A stretch of DNA of 32,415 nt from contig DDIE01000067.1 in NCBI GenBank assembly GCA_002338385.1, forward strand, positions 3,395 to 35,809, written 5' to 3'. The position numbers and the translations under genes were made by a program. Positions within the stretch are counted from its first letter, which is position 1; every line of letters starts with the position of its first letter. The notes under the pieces were generated by a model that worked only from the letters and a program-made list of their open reading frames with translations, was not told the DNA's origin and did no database searches. Below are positions 1 to 7,870 of the stretch, piece after piece. The stretch is from Proteobacteria bacterium UBA1858. Its GTDB lineage: Bacteria > Pseudomonadota > Gammaproteobacteria > UBA4575.

Positions 1-20
1 GGTTAGCCGGCTTTTTTATT
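1..20. terminator. Partial intrinsic terminator at the window edge
   Basis: The first 20 bases read as GGTTAGCCGG followed by CTTTTTTATT, which resembles the right arm and T-tract of a factor-independent terminator whose left arm lies outside the window. Read on the minus strand the same bases form an A-run followed by a GC-rich arm, so the complete element may be a bidirectional terminator that also serves gluQ, whose stop codon lies at 36-38. Only half of the structure is visible, so this is an inference. Confidence 0.35.
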
Positions 21-35
21 ATCCGGTTCTAGACC

Positions 36-941
36 TCATCGGTCTGTATAGGTGATGGTCGGACAGTTGGGGATGCGTGCGGCGTCCCAGTGAGTCATGG
101 CCCACGACCAGAGTGTCTCGAGACTGCCCCAACGCAATCTCTTTGGTGGTGATTGGCCCAAATCTTCAAGCACATTGACTAACATATGACGCGCATGCCA
201 TTTAGGTAATGCGGGTGCATGGGTCTGTTTGCTTAGCTTCTCGCCCTGATCGTTAGTGATGATGGGTACATGTAAGAAGTGACATCTAGGTTTGCCGAGC
301 ACATCAGTCAGATACAACTGCCTGGCAGTGATAGCCAGTAAATCATGGCCCCTGACAATTTCTGTATAGCCCTGCTGAATATCGTCCACTGTAGCGGCAA
401 GGATATAACTGGGTAGATTATCGGCACGCACGATGACGAAATCCCCACTTGTGCTTGCCATATCATAGCTGCGCACACCATAGTTGCGATCGGTAAAGGA
501 TAGCTGGGTATGATCGGTCAGCACACGAATTACATTAGCCTGATCGGCAGGCAAGCGTAGATATCTGCAATTGCCGGGATAGATAGGTCCCATGGCGCCT
601 GTTTCGGTACACACGGCAAGAGTTTTTCGGCTGCATTGACAGCGAAAAGCATGCCCCCACTGGAGTAAATTGTCAGCAACGCGTAGATGATGGTGAATAC
701 GTTCAATCTGACGATAAGGTCTACCCTGCCAAACGAAACCATAATTGCTGAGTGTATCTAGGATGTCCTGTATACAACCTTTAGGTTCACGTGATGGATC
801 TATGTTCTCTATCCTGATCGTCCATTGGCCGTGATTTGAGCGTGCCTGTAGATAGCTCGCGACCGCAGTCAATAATGATCCGTAATGGAGAGGACCAGTC
901 GGTGATGGAGCAAAGCGGCCGTGATAAATAGGAGTTTGCAC
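36..941 (-). CDS. gluQ: Glutamyl-Q tRNA(Asp) synthetase
   Basis: GluQRS is a truncated glutamyl-tRNA synthetase paralogue that activates glutamate and transfers it to queuosine at the wobble position of tRNA(Asp). The 301-residue protein has the N-terminal motif GRFAPSPTGPLHYGSL (a HIGH-type signature, residues about 8-23), the ATP/amino-acid segment RIENIDP, a zinc-binding cluster CQCSR with a later YPGNC, and the KMSKS equivalent GEKLSKQ. It lacks the anticodon-binding domain, as the family does. The family usually has RIEDIDP; here Asp is Asn. The start is a GTG at 941 preceded by TAGG, matching the usual N-terminus of the family; an ATG two bases upstream is out of frame. It lies 30 bases downstream of dksA on the same strand, the classic dksA-gluQ arrangement, so cotranscription is likely. 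Confidence 0.95.
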   Translation of the reverse strand: MQTPIYHGRFAPSPTGPLHYGSLLTAVASYLQARSNHGQWTIRIENIDPSREPKGCIQDILDTLSNYGFVWQGRPYRQIERIHHHLRVADNLLQWGHAFRCQCSRKTLAVCTETGAMGPIYPGNCRYLRLPADQANVIRVLTDHTQLSFTDRNYGVRSYDMASTSGDFVIVRADNLPSYILAATVDDIQQGYTEIVRGHDLLAITARQLYLTDVLGKPRCHFLHVPIITNDQGEKLSKQTHAPALPKWHARHMLVNVLEDLGQSPPKRLRWGSLETLWSWAMTHWDAARIPNCPTITYTDR

Positions 942-971
942 ATCAGGCCTACAATTATGACCTAGTCGATA

Positions 972-1871
972 CTACTTATAGATCTGTTTTTCTTTGATCT
1001 CTTGCAGGGTTTTACAATCGATGCACAACGTCGCAGTTGGACGTGCCTCCAGACGGCGAATACCGATCTCAATGCCACAAGACTCACAATAACCATAATC
1101 ACCTGAGTCAATCGTGGTGAGTGATTCATCAATCTTCTTGATCAATTTACGTTCCCTATCGCGGGTGCGTAATTCCAGACTGAATTCTTCCTCTTGGGTG
1201 GCACGGTCAGCAGGATCAGCATAATTTGCCGCATCGGTCTTCATATGATCAACGGTGCGATCGACTTCTTGCATGAGCTGCTTCTTCCACTCAATTAATA
1301 TCAAGCGAAAATGAGCATGTTGGCCGTCACTCATATAGAGTTCTTTGGCTTTTGGTACATAGGGATCAATGCCCTCAACCGGTAGTGAGGTCTTTATCAT
1401 CGGCTCATCAGGGATCAAGCCCGTTTTGAGTTTTGCTTTGCTTTTCTTAGGCGAGAGCGTTTTCTTCTTAACGGCGGTGCTTTTGGTTGGGGCAGCTTTT
1501 TTAGCGCTTCGCTTAGTCGTGTTGACAGCTTTCTTTTTGGCTACCGACTTTTTACTAGCAGTGGTCGCTTTTTTAGGCGTAACTTTTTTCTTGCTTGCCA
1601 CTCTCTTAGCAGTGACCGAAGTCTTGGCCGGGGTGGCCTTTTTGGTAGCGGCTTTTTTCTTTACTGGGGTCTTCTTTACTGGTGCTTTTTTGCGGGCAGT
1701 AGGTGGGGTTTTCTTGGTGCTGGCTGGACGTGCTTTTTTCGTTGCTGGCACGCTCTTTTTGCTAGCGGCAACTTTCTTCTTAGGCGGCGCTTTTTTTGCT
1801 GGTGCTTTTTTAGCCACAGTTTTCTTAACTGCGGTCGATTTTTTCTTTGCTGCTGCTTTTTTTACTGCCAT
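972..1871 (-). CDS. dksA: DksA, RNA polymerase secondary-channel factor with H1-like N-terminal tail
   Basis: DksA binds in the secondary channel of RNA polymerase and, with ppGpp, adjusts initiation at rRNA and amino-acid promoters. The last ~125 residues are canonical: coiled coil, the tip motif DPADRATQEEEF with its acidic residues, the segment SLELRTRDRERKLIKKI, and a four-cysteine zinc finger at about C262, C265, C283 and C286. Residues 1 to about 155 form a low-complexity Lys/Ala/Thr/Pro tail built from KKA, KKT and AKK repeats, like histone H1 or AlgP, making the protein about 299 residues instead of ~150. I place the start at the ATG at 1871, which has AAGG at a good distance; an upstream in-frame GTG at 1898 has no comparable ribosome binding site. 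Lys-rich DksA tails are known in some gammaproteobacteria such as xanthomonads. A role in DNA or RNA binding is inferred. Confidence 0.95.
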   Translation of the reverse strand: MAVKKAAAKKKSTAVKKTVAKKAPAKKAPPKKKVAASKKSVPATKKARPASTKKTPPTARKKAPVKKTPVKKKAATKKATPAKTSVTAKRVASKKKVTPKKATTASKKSVAKKKAVNTTKRSAKKAAPTKSTAVKKKTLSPKKSKAKLKTGLIPDEPMIKTSLPVEGIDPYVPKAKELYMSDGQHAHFRLILIEWKKQLMQEVDRTVDHMKTDAANYADPADRATQEEEFSLELRTRDRERKLIKKIDESLTTIDSGDYGYCESCGIEIGIRRLEARPTATLCIDCKTLQEIKEKQIYK

Positions 1872-1903
1872 CTGATTAGCCTTAATTAAAATTAGCACGC
1901 TTA

Positions 1904-1930
1904 ATTATCAGATAAGTTGCTAGGTTGCAA
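1904..1930 (-). promoter_or_regulatory. Possible dksA promoter
   Basis: On the minus strand a GATAAT hexamer (1904-1909, 5/6 to the -10 consensus) lies 33 bases upstream of the dksA start. TTGCAA at 1925-1930 gives a short 15-base spacer and an overlapping TTGCTT gives 19 bases, both off the optimum. The element is plausible but weak; xseA readthrough is an alternative source of transcription. Confidence 0.3.
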
Positions 1931-1936
1931 GCAAAC

Positions 1937-3343
1937 TCATGCGTCTTTTTGTGTCTGGTCAGTTATATCGGATATCAAATTGTCTGAACTTGTTGATTCA
2001 ACACGGCTTATTATTTGACCTTGGGCGAAATGGGTGATTACACGCTGACCTACCTCAATCCGGTCAATATTAGCCAGCGGCTGGGTTTGATCAGTGGTCG
2101 TTATCGAATAGCCACGCTTAAGTGTGTTGAGCGGGCTGACGACATGCATACTATTGGCAGACAGCTGTAGACGATAGTGACGTTTTTGCAGGTGCTGGTG
2201 GGTCAGGGTATGCAGTGATTTAACAATCTCTGTGAGTTGGCTACGTGACTGGGTTAGCGTGTGTTGGGGATTTTCTCTACTGAGCCGATGCGCGAGTGCG
2301 TCAAGAGAGATTTTCGATTGTTTGCAGCTGTCATCGATAGTGCGTTCTAGGCGGTCAATAATTTGCTCTAGATATTGTTTCTGACGGGTTATAAGTTTGG
2401 CTGGATCAAGCTGATTTAAGCGTCGCCCGAGCCAGTCCAATGTTTGCACCTTAGTGCTGTGTTGATGAACTAATAACTGAGTCAGTTTAGTCGCACTGTG
2501 TTCAAACTGTAGCTGCAGGGCAGCCTGTTCTGGACATATCAATTCTGCTGCCACCGATGGGGTAGGCGCACGCCTATCAGCAACGAAATCCGCGATAGTA
2601 AAGTCTATTTCATGACCGATACCTGTTACTACCGGAATGTTCGAAGCCGCAATCGCAAGGGCTAGACGTTCATCATTAAAAGCCCATAAATCCTCGATTG
2701 ATCCACCGCCACGAATGATGGCTATGACATCAGCGCTTGCATGGCGATTGATGCATGCCAGCGCCTGGGTCACCGCCGGCGCTGCCGAATCGCCTTGCAC
2801 AGGGACTGCATAGATACTCTTACTGCAATTTGGGTAGCGTCGTTGGGCGACCTTGAGGAAGTCCTGCAGGGCCGCGCCGATGGCCGATGTGATGATGGCA
2901 ATGTCCTGTGGACAGAATGGCAATGGCTGTTTTAATGCGTTGGCAAACAGGCCCTCACTATGGAGTTTCTTCTTGAGTGCCTCATATTGTCGCTGGAGCG
3001 CACCAAAGCCAGCCTCTTCCATATGTTCGACGATCAGTTGGAGATCACCGCGCGGCTCGTACAGGCTGGCTTTGGCGCGCACAACAACTTGCAGGCCATT
3101 CTCTGGCTTAAACGGCAGCTGTCGGCGGCTGGCGCGGAACATGACACAGCGCAACTGAGCTTGACTGTCTTTGAGTGAAAAATAAATGTGACCGGATGCT
3201 GGTTGGGCTAAGTTGGAGATTTCACCTTCAACCCACACACATGATAACCGTTCTGCAATTAGATCTTTGATTTGCAGATTAATTGCGGACACAGTCTGGA
3301 TCAGGCGTGGCTCATCAGCTGATGTTTGATTCATATATTGCAT
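1937..3343 (-). CDS. xseA: Exodeoxyribonuclease VII large subunit
   Basis: XseA is the catalytic subunit of the XseA-XseB nuclease, which degrades single-stranded DNA in both directions and acts in mismatch repair. The 468-residue protein starts with an OB-fold domain (VWVEGEISNLAQPASGHIYFSLKD, given here only as its position, residues ~37-60), followed by the conserved core containing ITSAIGAALQDFLKVAQRR, IIRGGGSIEDLWAFNDE and VVTGIGHEIDFTIADFVAD, then PTPSVAAELI and a long C-terminal coiled coil typical of the family. Length is normal. The ATG at 3343 is preferred, with AGGG about 12 bases upstream; an ATG three codons later is the alternative. It diverges from guaB, a common order in gammaproteobacteria. 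No small subunit gene xseB is visible in the window. Confidence 0.95.
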   Translation of the reverse strand: MQYMNQTSADEPRLIQTVSAINLQIKDLIAERLSCVWVEGEISNLAQPASGHIYFSLKDSQAQLRCVMFRASRRQLPFKPENGLQVVVRAKASLYEPRGDLQLIVEHMEEAGFGALQRQYEALKKKLHSEGLFANALKQPLPFCPQDIAIITSAIGAALQDFLKVAQRRYPNCSKSIYAVPVQGDSAAPAVTQALACINRHASADVIAIIRGGGSIEDLWAFNDERLALAIAASNIPVVTGIGHEIDFTIADFVADRRAPTPSVAAELICPEQAALQLQFEHSATKLTQLLVHQHSTKVQTLDWLGRRLNQLDPAKLITRQKQYLEQIIDRLERTIDDSCKQSKISLDALAHRLSRENPQHTLTQSRSQLTEIVKSLHTLTHQHLQKRHYRLQLSANSMHVVSPLNTLKRGYSITTTDQTQPLANIDRIEVGQRVITHFAQGQIISRVESTSSDNLISDITDQTQKDA

Positions 3344-3351
3344 AATAGCAG

Positions 3352-3380
3352 TTTACCCTATACTGCTCTGTCTCTATAAT
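3352..3380 (+). promoter_or_regulatory. Sigma70-type promoter of guaB-guaA
   Basis: A perfect TATAAT (-10) at 3375-3380 is preceded at exactly 17 bases by TTTACC (-35, 4/6 to consensus) at 3352-3357. Transcription would start near 3387, leaving a short leader of about 24 bases before the guaB ATG at 3411. It lies in the xseA/guaB divergent gap, where guaBA promoters sit in related bacteria. Confidence 0.7.
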
Positions 3381-3410
3381 GAATCGCCATCTCGGAAACC
3401 GGATCACGAA

Positions 3411-4871
3411 ATGCGCATAATCCAAGAAGCACTCACTTTTGATGATGTACTGTTAGTACCAGCTCACTCTAATGTGCTGCCACGCGATGTGGACATCAGT
3501 AGCCGTCTGACACGTCAAATAACGCTTAACGTACCGTTATTATCCGCCGCGATGGACACCGTGACCGAGGGCCGACTGGCCATTGCCATGGCGCAAGAGG
3601 GTGGCATGGGTATCATCCACAAGAACATGTCTGCAGAACAACAAGCCAATGAAGTACGACGGGTCAAAAAATATGAAACCGGCGTGATCACAGATCCAAT
3701 CACAGTTGCTCCAGATATCAGTATTTCAGATGTGCTCGAAATTACTCGGGCGAATAACATCTCTGGTGTACCCGTGGTTGATAAAGAGCAACTGTTGGGT
3801 ATTGTGACCAGTCGTGATCTGCGCTTTGAAACTCATTTGGATGCTCCAGTAAAAACCATCATGACACCAAAAGAGCGCCTAGTGACAGTGGAAGAGGGTG
3901 CGAGCTTAGATAAAGTGCAGTCGCTATTGCATCAATATCGCATCGAGAAAGTCTTAGTCGTCAATGATGCTTTCCAATTACGCGGCATGATTACAGTTAA
4001 AGATATTCAAAAATCATCCGAGCACCCCAATGCATGCAAAAGTGATCAGGGCCAGTTGCTAGTGGGCGCTGCCGTGGGTGTTGGCAATGGTACCCAAGAA
4101 CGCGTGGACGCACTTATACATGCCGGTGTTGATGTGATTGTGGTTGATACTGCACACGGACATTCTCAATCTGTTCTGGAGACGGTCAAGTGGGTCAAGC
4201 ACAGCTATCCTGATGTGCAGGTGATCGGTGGTAACATTGCCACAGCAGACGCTGCCTTAGCCTTAATTGAACATGGTGCAGATGCCGTCAAGATCGGAAT
4301 AGGCCCTGGGTCTATTTGCACTACTCGCATTGTTGCTGGTGTGGGTGTGCCGCAAATCACTGCTATCGATAATGTCGTCCAAGCTGCGCACAAAAAAGAT
4401 ATTCCGGTCATCGCAGATGGTGGCATCCGTTATTCAGGAGATATTGCTAAAGGTATTGCCGCAGGTGCCGATACGGTGATGATAGGAAGTATGTTTGCAG
4501 GTACTAAAGAGTCACCCGGAGAGGTCGAGTTGTATCAAGGTCGATCATACAAAACTTACCGTGGGATGGGTTCAATCGGTGCTATGCAGGAAGGCTCAAG
4601 TGATCGTTACTTCCAAGAGAGCAACAGTGAACAGAATAAATTAGTACCTGAAGGCATCGAGGGAAGAGTGCCGTACAAGGGCTCTATTACTTCTATTCTG
4701 CATCAAATGCTGGGGGGGCTCCGCTCCAGCATGGGCTATGTTGGTTGCGCAACAATTGCCGAGATGCATACAAAAACAGAATTTGTGAAGATTTCATCAG
4801 CAGGTATGCGTGAAAGTCACGTCCACGATGTTGCCATCACCAAAGAAGCCCCTAACTACCACGTTGATTAA
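3411..4871 (+). CDS. guaB: IMP dehydrogenase
   Basis: This enzyme oxidises IMP to XMP with NAD+, the rate-limiting step of guanine nucleotide synthesis in the cytoplasm. The 486-residue protein has the (beta/alpha)8 barrel interrupted by a CBS pair at about residues 90-205, the phosphate-binding segments, and the catalytic loop GPGSICTTRIVAGVG with the nucleophile Cys303. The mobile flap contains the Arg-Tyr type segment near YRGMGS and the C-terminal part has SSMGYVGC. Length and motif set match the bacterial type. The ATG at 3411 follows a GGA-containing leader. guaA follows 39 bases downstream on the same strand, so the two form the usual guaBA operon driven from the promoter at 3352-3380. 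Confidence 0.97.
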   Translation: MRIIQEALTFDDVLLVPAHSNVLPRDVDISSRLTRQITLNVPLLSAAMDTVTEGRLAIAMAQEGGMGIIHKNMSAEQQANEVRRVKKYETGVITDPITVAPDISISDVLEITRANNISGVPVVDKEQLLGIVTSRDLRFETHLDAPVKTIMTPKERLVTVEEGASLDKVQSLLHQYRIEKVLVVNDAFQLRGMITVKDIQKSSEHPNACKSDQGQLLVGAAVGVGNGTQERVDALIHAGVDVIVVDTAHGHSQSVLETVKWVKHSYPDVQVIGGNIATADAALALIEHGADAVKIGIGPGSICTTRIVAGVGVPQITAIDNVVQAAHKKDIPVIADGGIRYSGDIAKGIAAGADTVMIGSMFAGTKESPGEVELYQGRSYKTYRGMGSIGAMQEGSSDRYFQESNSEQNKLVPEGIEGRVPYKGSITSILHQMLGGLRSSMGYVGCATIAEMHTKTEFVKISSAGMRESHVHDVAITKEAPNYHVD

Positions 4872-4910
4872 CTGCAAGACCGGGTGTCTTGCACAACTAC
4901 TGCGGATGTC

Positions 4911-6491
4911 ATGACTGCTGCCAATATACATGCCCACAAAATTTTAATACTTGATTATGGCTCGCAATATACCCAGCTGATTGCTCGACGGGTTCGAGAA
5001 ATAGGGGTCTATTGTGAAATTTTCCCCTGGGACTCAGAGCAGGCAGAGGCTTTTTTGCCAGCGGCTCAAGGTATCATCTTGTCGGGGGGGCCAGATTCAA
5101 CAACCGACCAACATACCCCGACCGTTCCCGAATACGTGCTCAAAGCTGCCTGTCCGATACTTGGAATATGCTATGGCATGCAAGCTTTGGTCAGTCAGCT
5201 AGGTGGTCAAGTCAGGCCGTCGGCACAACGGGAATTCGGATTTGCTCAGATCACCTTAAACCAAGAGTGCGTCTTGTTTGCCGGTCTATGTGATGGTCGC
5301 AATGCGCATGGTCAATCATTATTGGATGTGTGGATGTCACATGGTGACAAAGTCACAGCAATACCAGCGGGTTTTGAGTGTATTGCCAGTACGCCCAGTG
5401 CCGAATTTGCGGTGGTTGCACATCAAGCTAAAAAAATCTATGGCTTGCAGTTTCATCCAGAGGTCACCCACACCAGCAAGGGTCGAGAAATACTTAGCGC
5501 TTTTCTATTCGATGTATGCAGCTGCACGGGTGATTGGACGGCGGGTAACATTATTGAAGATCAAATCAAGCAAGTGCAAACTCAGCTGCAAGATGAGCAT
5601 GTCATTCTGGGTCTTTCAGGAGGGGTTGATTCATCTGTAGTTGCGGCCTTATTACACAAAGCGATTGGCGATCAATTAACCTGTATTTTTGTTGATACAG
5701 GATTGTTGCGTTTACATGAGGGCGACCAGGTTATGCAAACTTTCAGCCAACACATGGGGGTAAAAGTCATCCGCGTAAATGCTGAGCAGCGTTTTCTATC
5801 CGCTTTGCAGGGCTTGCATGACCCCGAAGAAAAAAGAAAAACAATTGGTAATTTATTCGTCGCAATATTTGAAGAAGAAGCAGCAAAAATTAAAGATGCA
5901 ACATGGCTGGCACAGGGTACCATCTATCCGGACGTTATCGAGTCTGCGGCAGCCACCACGGGGAAAGCAGATTTAATCAAGTCACATCATAATGTTGGTG
6001 GACTGCCTGATGACATGAAGTTATCTCTGCTGGAACCGTTACGTGAGCTATTCAAAGATGAGGTTCGACGTCTCGGAGATGCACTAGAACTGCCCAGAGA
6101 AATGATCCATCGACACCCCTTCCCAGGACCGGGTCTAGCGGTACGCATACTGGGTGAAATCAGAAAAGAATACTGCGATATATTGAGAGCTGCAGATGAC
6201 ATCTTTATGCAAGAGTTACACCGGCATGATCTCTACGACCGTGTCTCTCAGGCGTTTGCTGTTTTTTTGCCAGTCAAGTCAGTCGGTGTGATGGGTGACG
6301 GCCGTAAATATCAATATGTAATTGCTTTGCGAGCGGTAGAAACGATAGATTTTATGACGGCACGTTGGGCGCATTTGCCGTATGAATTCCTAGACCTGGT
6401 GTCACGCAGAATTATCAATGAAATCGATGGCATATCTCGTGTCGCTTATGATATTTCAGGCAAACCTCCGGCTACTATTGAGTGGGAGTAG
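4911..6491 (+). CDS. guaA: GMP synthase (glutamine-hydrolysing)
   Basis: GuaA converts XMP to GMP using ATP and ammonia released from glutamine by its own amidotransferase domain. The N-terminal class I glutaminase begins ILILDYGSQYTQLIARRVRE and has the nucleophile in GICYGMQ (Cys87) and the His/Glu pair in LQFHPEVTHT. The central ATP pyrophosphatase P-loop is LSGGVDSSV, and the C-terminal dimerisation domain ends with PPATIEWE, the usual last residues. I choose the ATG at 4911, giving 526 residues, nearly identical to the standard length; an in-frame GTG at 4884 would add nine poorly conserved residues. It is the second gene of guaBA. The sulfotransferase gene begins six bases after its stop. 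Confidence 0.97.
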   Translation: MTAANIHAHKILILDYGSQYTQLIARRVREIGVYCEIFPWDSEQAEAFLPAAQGIILSGGPDSTTDQHTPTVPEYVLKAACPILGICYGMQALVSQLGGQVRPSAQREFGFAQITLNQECVLFAGLCDGRNAHGQSLLDVWMSHGDKVTAIPAGFECIASTPSAEFAVVAHQAKKIYGLQFHPEVTHTSKGREILSAFLFDVCSCTGDWTAGNIIEDQIKQVQTQLQDEHVILGLSGGVDSSVVAALLHKAIGDQLTCIFVDTGLLRLHEGDQVMQTFSQHMGVKVIRVNAEQRFLSALQGLHDPEEKRKTIGNLFVAIFEEEAAKIKDATWLAQGTIYPDVIESAAATTGKADLIKSHHNVGGLPDDMKLSLLEPLRELFKDEVRRLGDALELPREMIHRHPFPGPGLAVRILGEIRKEYCDILRAADDIFMQELHRHDLYDRVSQAFAVFLPVKSVGVMGDGRKYQYVIALRAVETIDFMTARWAHLPYEFLDLVSRRIINEIDGISRVAYDISGKPPATIEWE

Positions 6492-6497
6492 TCGGCC

Positions 6498-7406
6498 ATG
6501 TCGAACTTTGATCAGCTCAAGCAGAGGTATTCAAACCCACAAAAAACATTCTTATTAGGGGTTGGCGCCCAAAAAGCGGGGACCACGTGGTTATACAACT
6601 ATTTCTTAGACAGAAAAGATTCGCGCATGGGCTACACGAAGGAATATCACGTCTTTGATACACTTACGCTTGACAATTTTGACTACTTCTACAAGCGAGC
6701 TATTGCAGATTTAGCGGCCATTCAGACAAATAAACACAGTGCTCAAAAGCAGGAAAATAATCAGCGGTATCTAAGTTTTCTAGATGATCCAGCTGAATAT
6801 TATGATTATTTTGCGCAACTCTTGAAAAAAAGTAATGCCACTATCACGGGTGATTTTTCTCCTTCATATTCAGCATTGAGTGCTGCGACTTTAGCTGAGA
6901 TTAAGTCACAGTTTAGTCATCGAGGTATTCGTGTGGTGCCAATATTTTTAATGCGTGAGCCGGTTGATAGACTCTGGTCTATGGTCAGGATGTCCAATCG
7001 AAATTCCGATATTGTGCTTGATCGTAAGCAAGAGCTGGAGCAAATGTACCGCAGGTGTGGGACAAAGCATGAGCAGCGACGATCTAATTATCACCATACC
7101 TATGCAAATCTCTCGTCTGTTTTTGGTGAAGATAAATTCGTCAGTTTTTATGAAACAATTTTTCAGGTAAGCGAGATACAGCGCCTGTGTCGCCAGCTTA
7201 AGATAAAATATTTGCAACCAAATTTTGATGACAGAGTGAATGTCTCTGCCAGCCCCCACTCATTCAGTGAGCGTGATGTCAGCGGGCTAAGAGCGCACTA
7301 TCAGGTGCAATATGATTTTGCTGAAAAGACTTTTGGCAAAGAGTTTATTGATACTATCTGGCACCAGTCTTACCGTGATAAGTTCAAATTAGAGCAATGC
7401 AGCTAA
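6498..7406 (+). CDS. PAPS-dependent sulfotransferase domain protein
   Basis: The protein would transfer a sulfuryl group from PAPS to a hydroxyl or amino group of an unknown acceptor. Two cofactor signatures are visible in its 302 residues: the 5'-phosphosulfate loop GVGAQKAGTTWLYNYF near residues 21-36 and the 3'-phosphate motif FLMREPVDRLWSMVRMSN with Arg153 and a following Ser. This pattern fits the heparan-sulfate / N-deacetylase-sulfotransferase-like branch found in bacteria. No signal peptide or membrane segment is seen, so it should be cytoplasmic, perhaps modifying a polysaccharide or lipid precursor. The ATG at 6498 has GGGAG about ten bases upstream. It sits between guaA and tadA, overlaps tadA by ten bases, and looks more AT-rich than its neighbours, suggesting later insertion into a housekeeping operon. 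The substrate is unknown. Confidence 0.85.
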   Translation: MSNFDQLKQRYSNPQKTFLLGVGAQKAGTTWLYNYFLDRKDSRMGYTKEYHVFDTLTLDNFDYFYKRAIADLAAIQTNKHSAQKQENNQRYLSFLDDPAEYYDYFAQLLKKSNATITGDFSPSYSALSAATLAEIKSQFSHRGIRVVPIFLMREPVDRLWSMVRMSNRNSDIVLDRKQELEQMYRRCGTKHEQRRSNYHHTYANLSSVFGEDKFVSFYETIFQVSEIQRLCRQLKIKYLQPNFDDRVNVSASPHSFSERDVSGLRAHYQVQYDFAEKTFGKEFIDTIWHQSYRDKFKLEQCS

Positions 7407-7870
7407 CTGCTTGTGAGCAGGCTCAGCAGGATGAGTATTGGCTTAAGCAGGCATTACTCGTTGCCAGACATGCGCAGGCCCGCGGTGAGGTGCCAGTAGG
7501 TGCAATCCTAGTAAAGCATAACAAACGCATTGCCCAATCTGGTAACAGCTCCATCCAGCGCCATGACCCTACTGCTCATGCCGAAATAGTGGTGTTGCGT
7601 GAGGCGGCTAAGCTGCTAAAAAACTATCGACTGATCGACACTACACTATACGTTACATTAGAGCCCTGCATGATGTGTGCGGGCGCATTGTTACATGCGC
7701 GCATCAAGCGACTTGTGTTTGGCGCATATGATCGGAGAACGGGGGTTGCGGGTGGTTGTTTTGATTGGCTTATGGACGAGCGTCAGTTGCACAAGATCGA
7801 TGTCACAGGCGGCGTGCTGCAGGAGCAATGTGCTGCCCTGTTACAGGCATTTTTTAAAGCCAAGCGTTAA
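7397..7870 (+). CDS. tadA: tRNA-specific adenosine deaminase
   Basis: TadA deaminates adenosine-34 to inosine in the anticodon of tRNA(Arg) ACG, and is essential in most bacteria. The 157-residue protein shows the cytidine-deaminase-fold zinc site: HAE at residues 61-63 (zinc ligand and proton-shuttling Glu) and PCMMC with Cys91 and Cys94. The segment GEVPVGAILV near the N-terminus and RLVFGAYDRRTG after the zinc site are typical of the family. The ATG at 7397 lies inside the end of the sulfotransferase gene, a ten-base overlap that implies translational coupling. Its stop codon TAA overlaps the stop of convergent mltF in a shared TTAA, leaving no space for a terminator between them. Confidence 0.96.
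   Translation: MQLTACEQAQQDEYWLKQALLVARHAQARGEVPVGAILVKHNKRIAQSGNSSIQRHDPTAHAEIVVLREAAKLLKNYRLIDTTLYVTLEPCMMCAGALLHARIKRLVFGAYDRRTGVAGGCFDWLMDERQLHKIDVTGGVLQEQCAALLQAFFKAKR

Noticed and set aside
1369..1875. A 168-residue hydrophobic frame on the plus strand
   Set aside because: It is the antisense of the Lys/Ala-rich dksA tail, where AAG and GCC codons read as Phe, Leu and Ala on the other strand; there is no ribosome binding site or family match.
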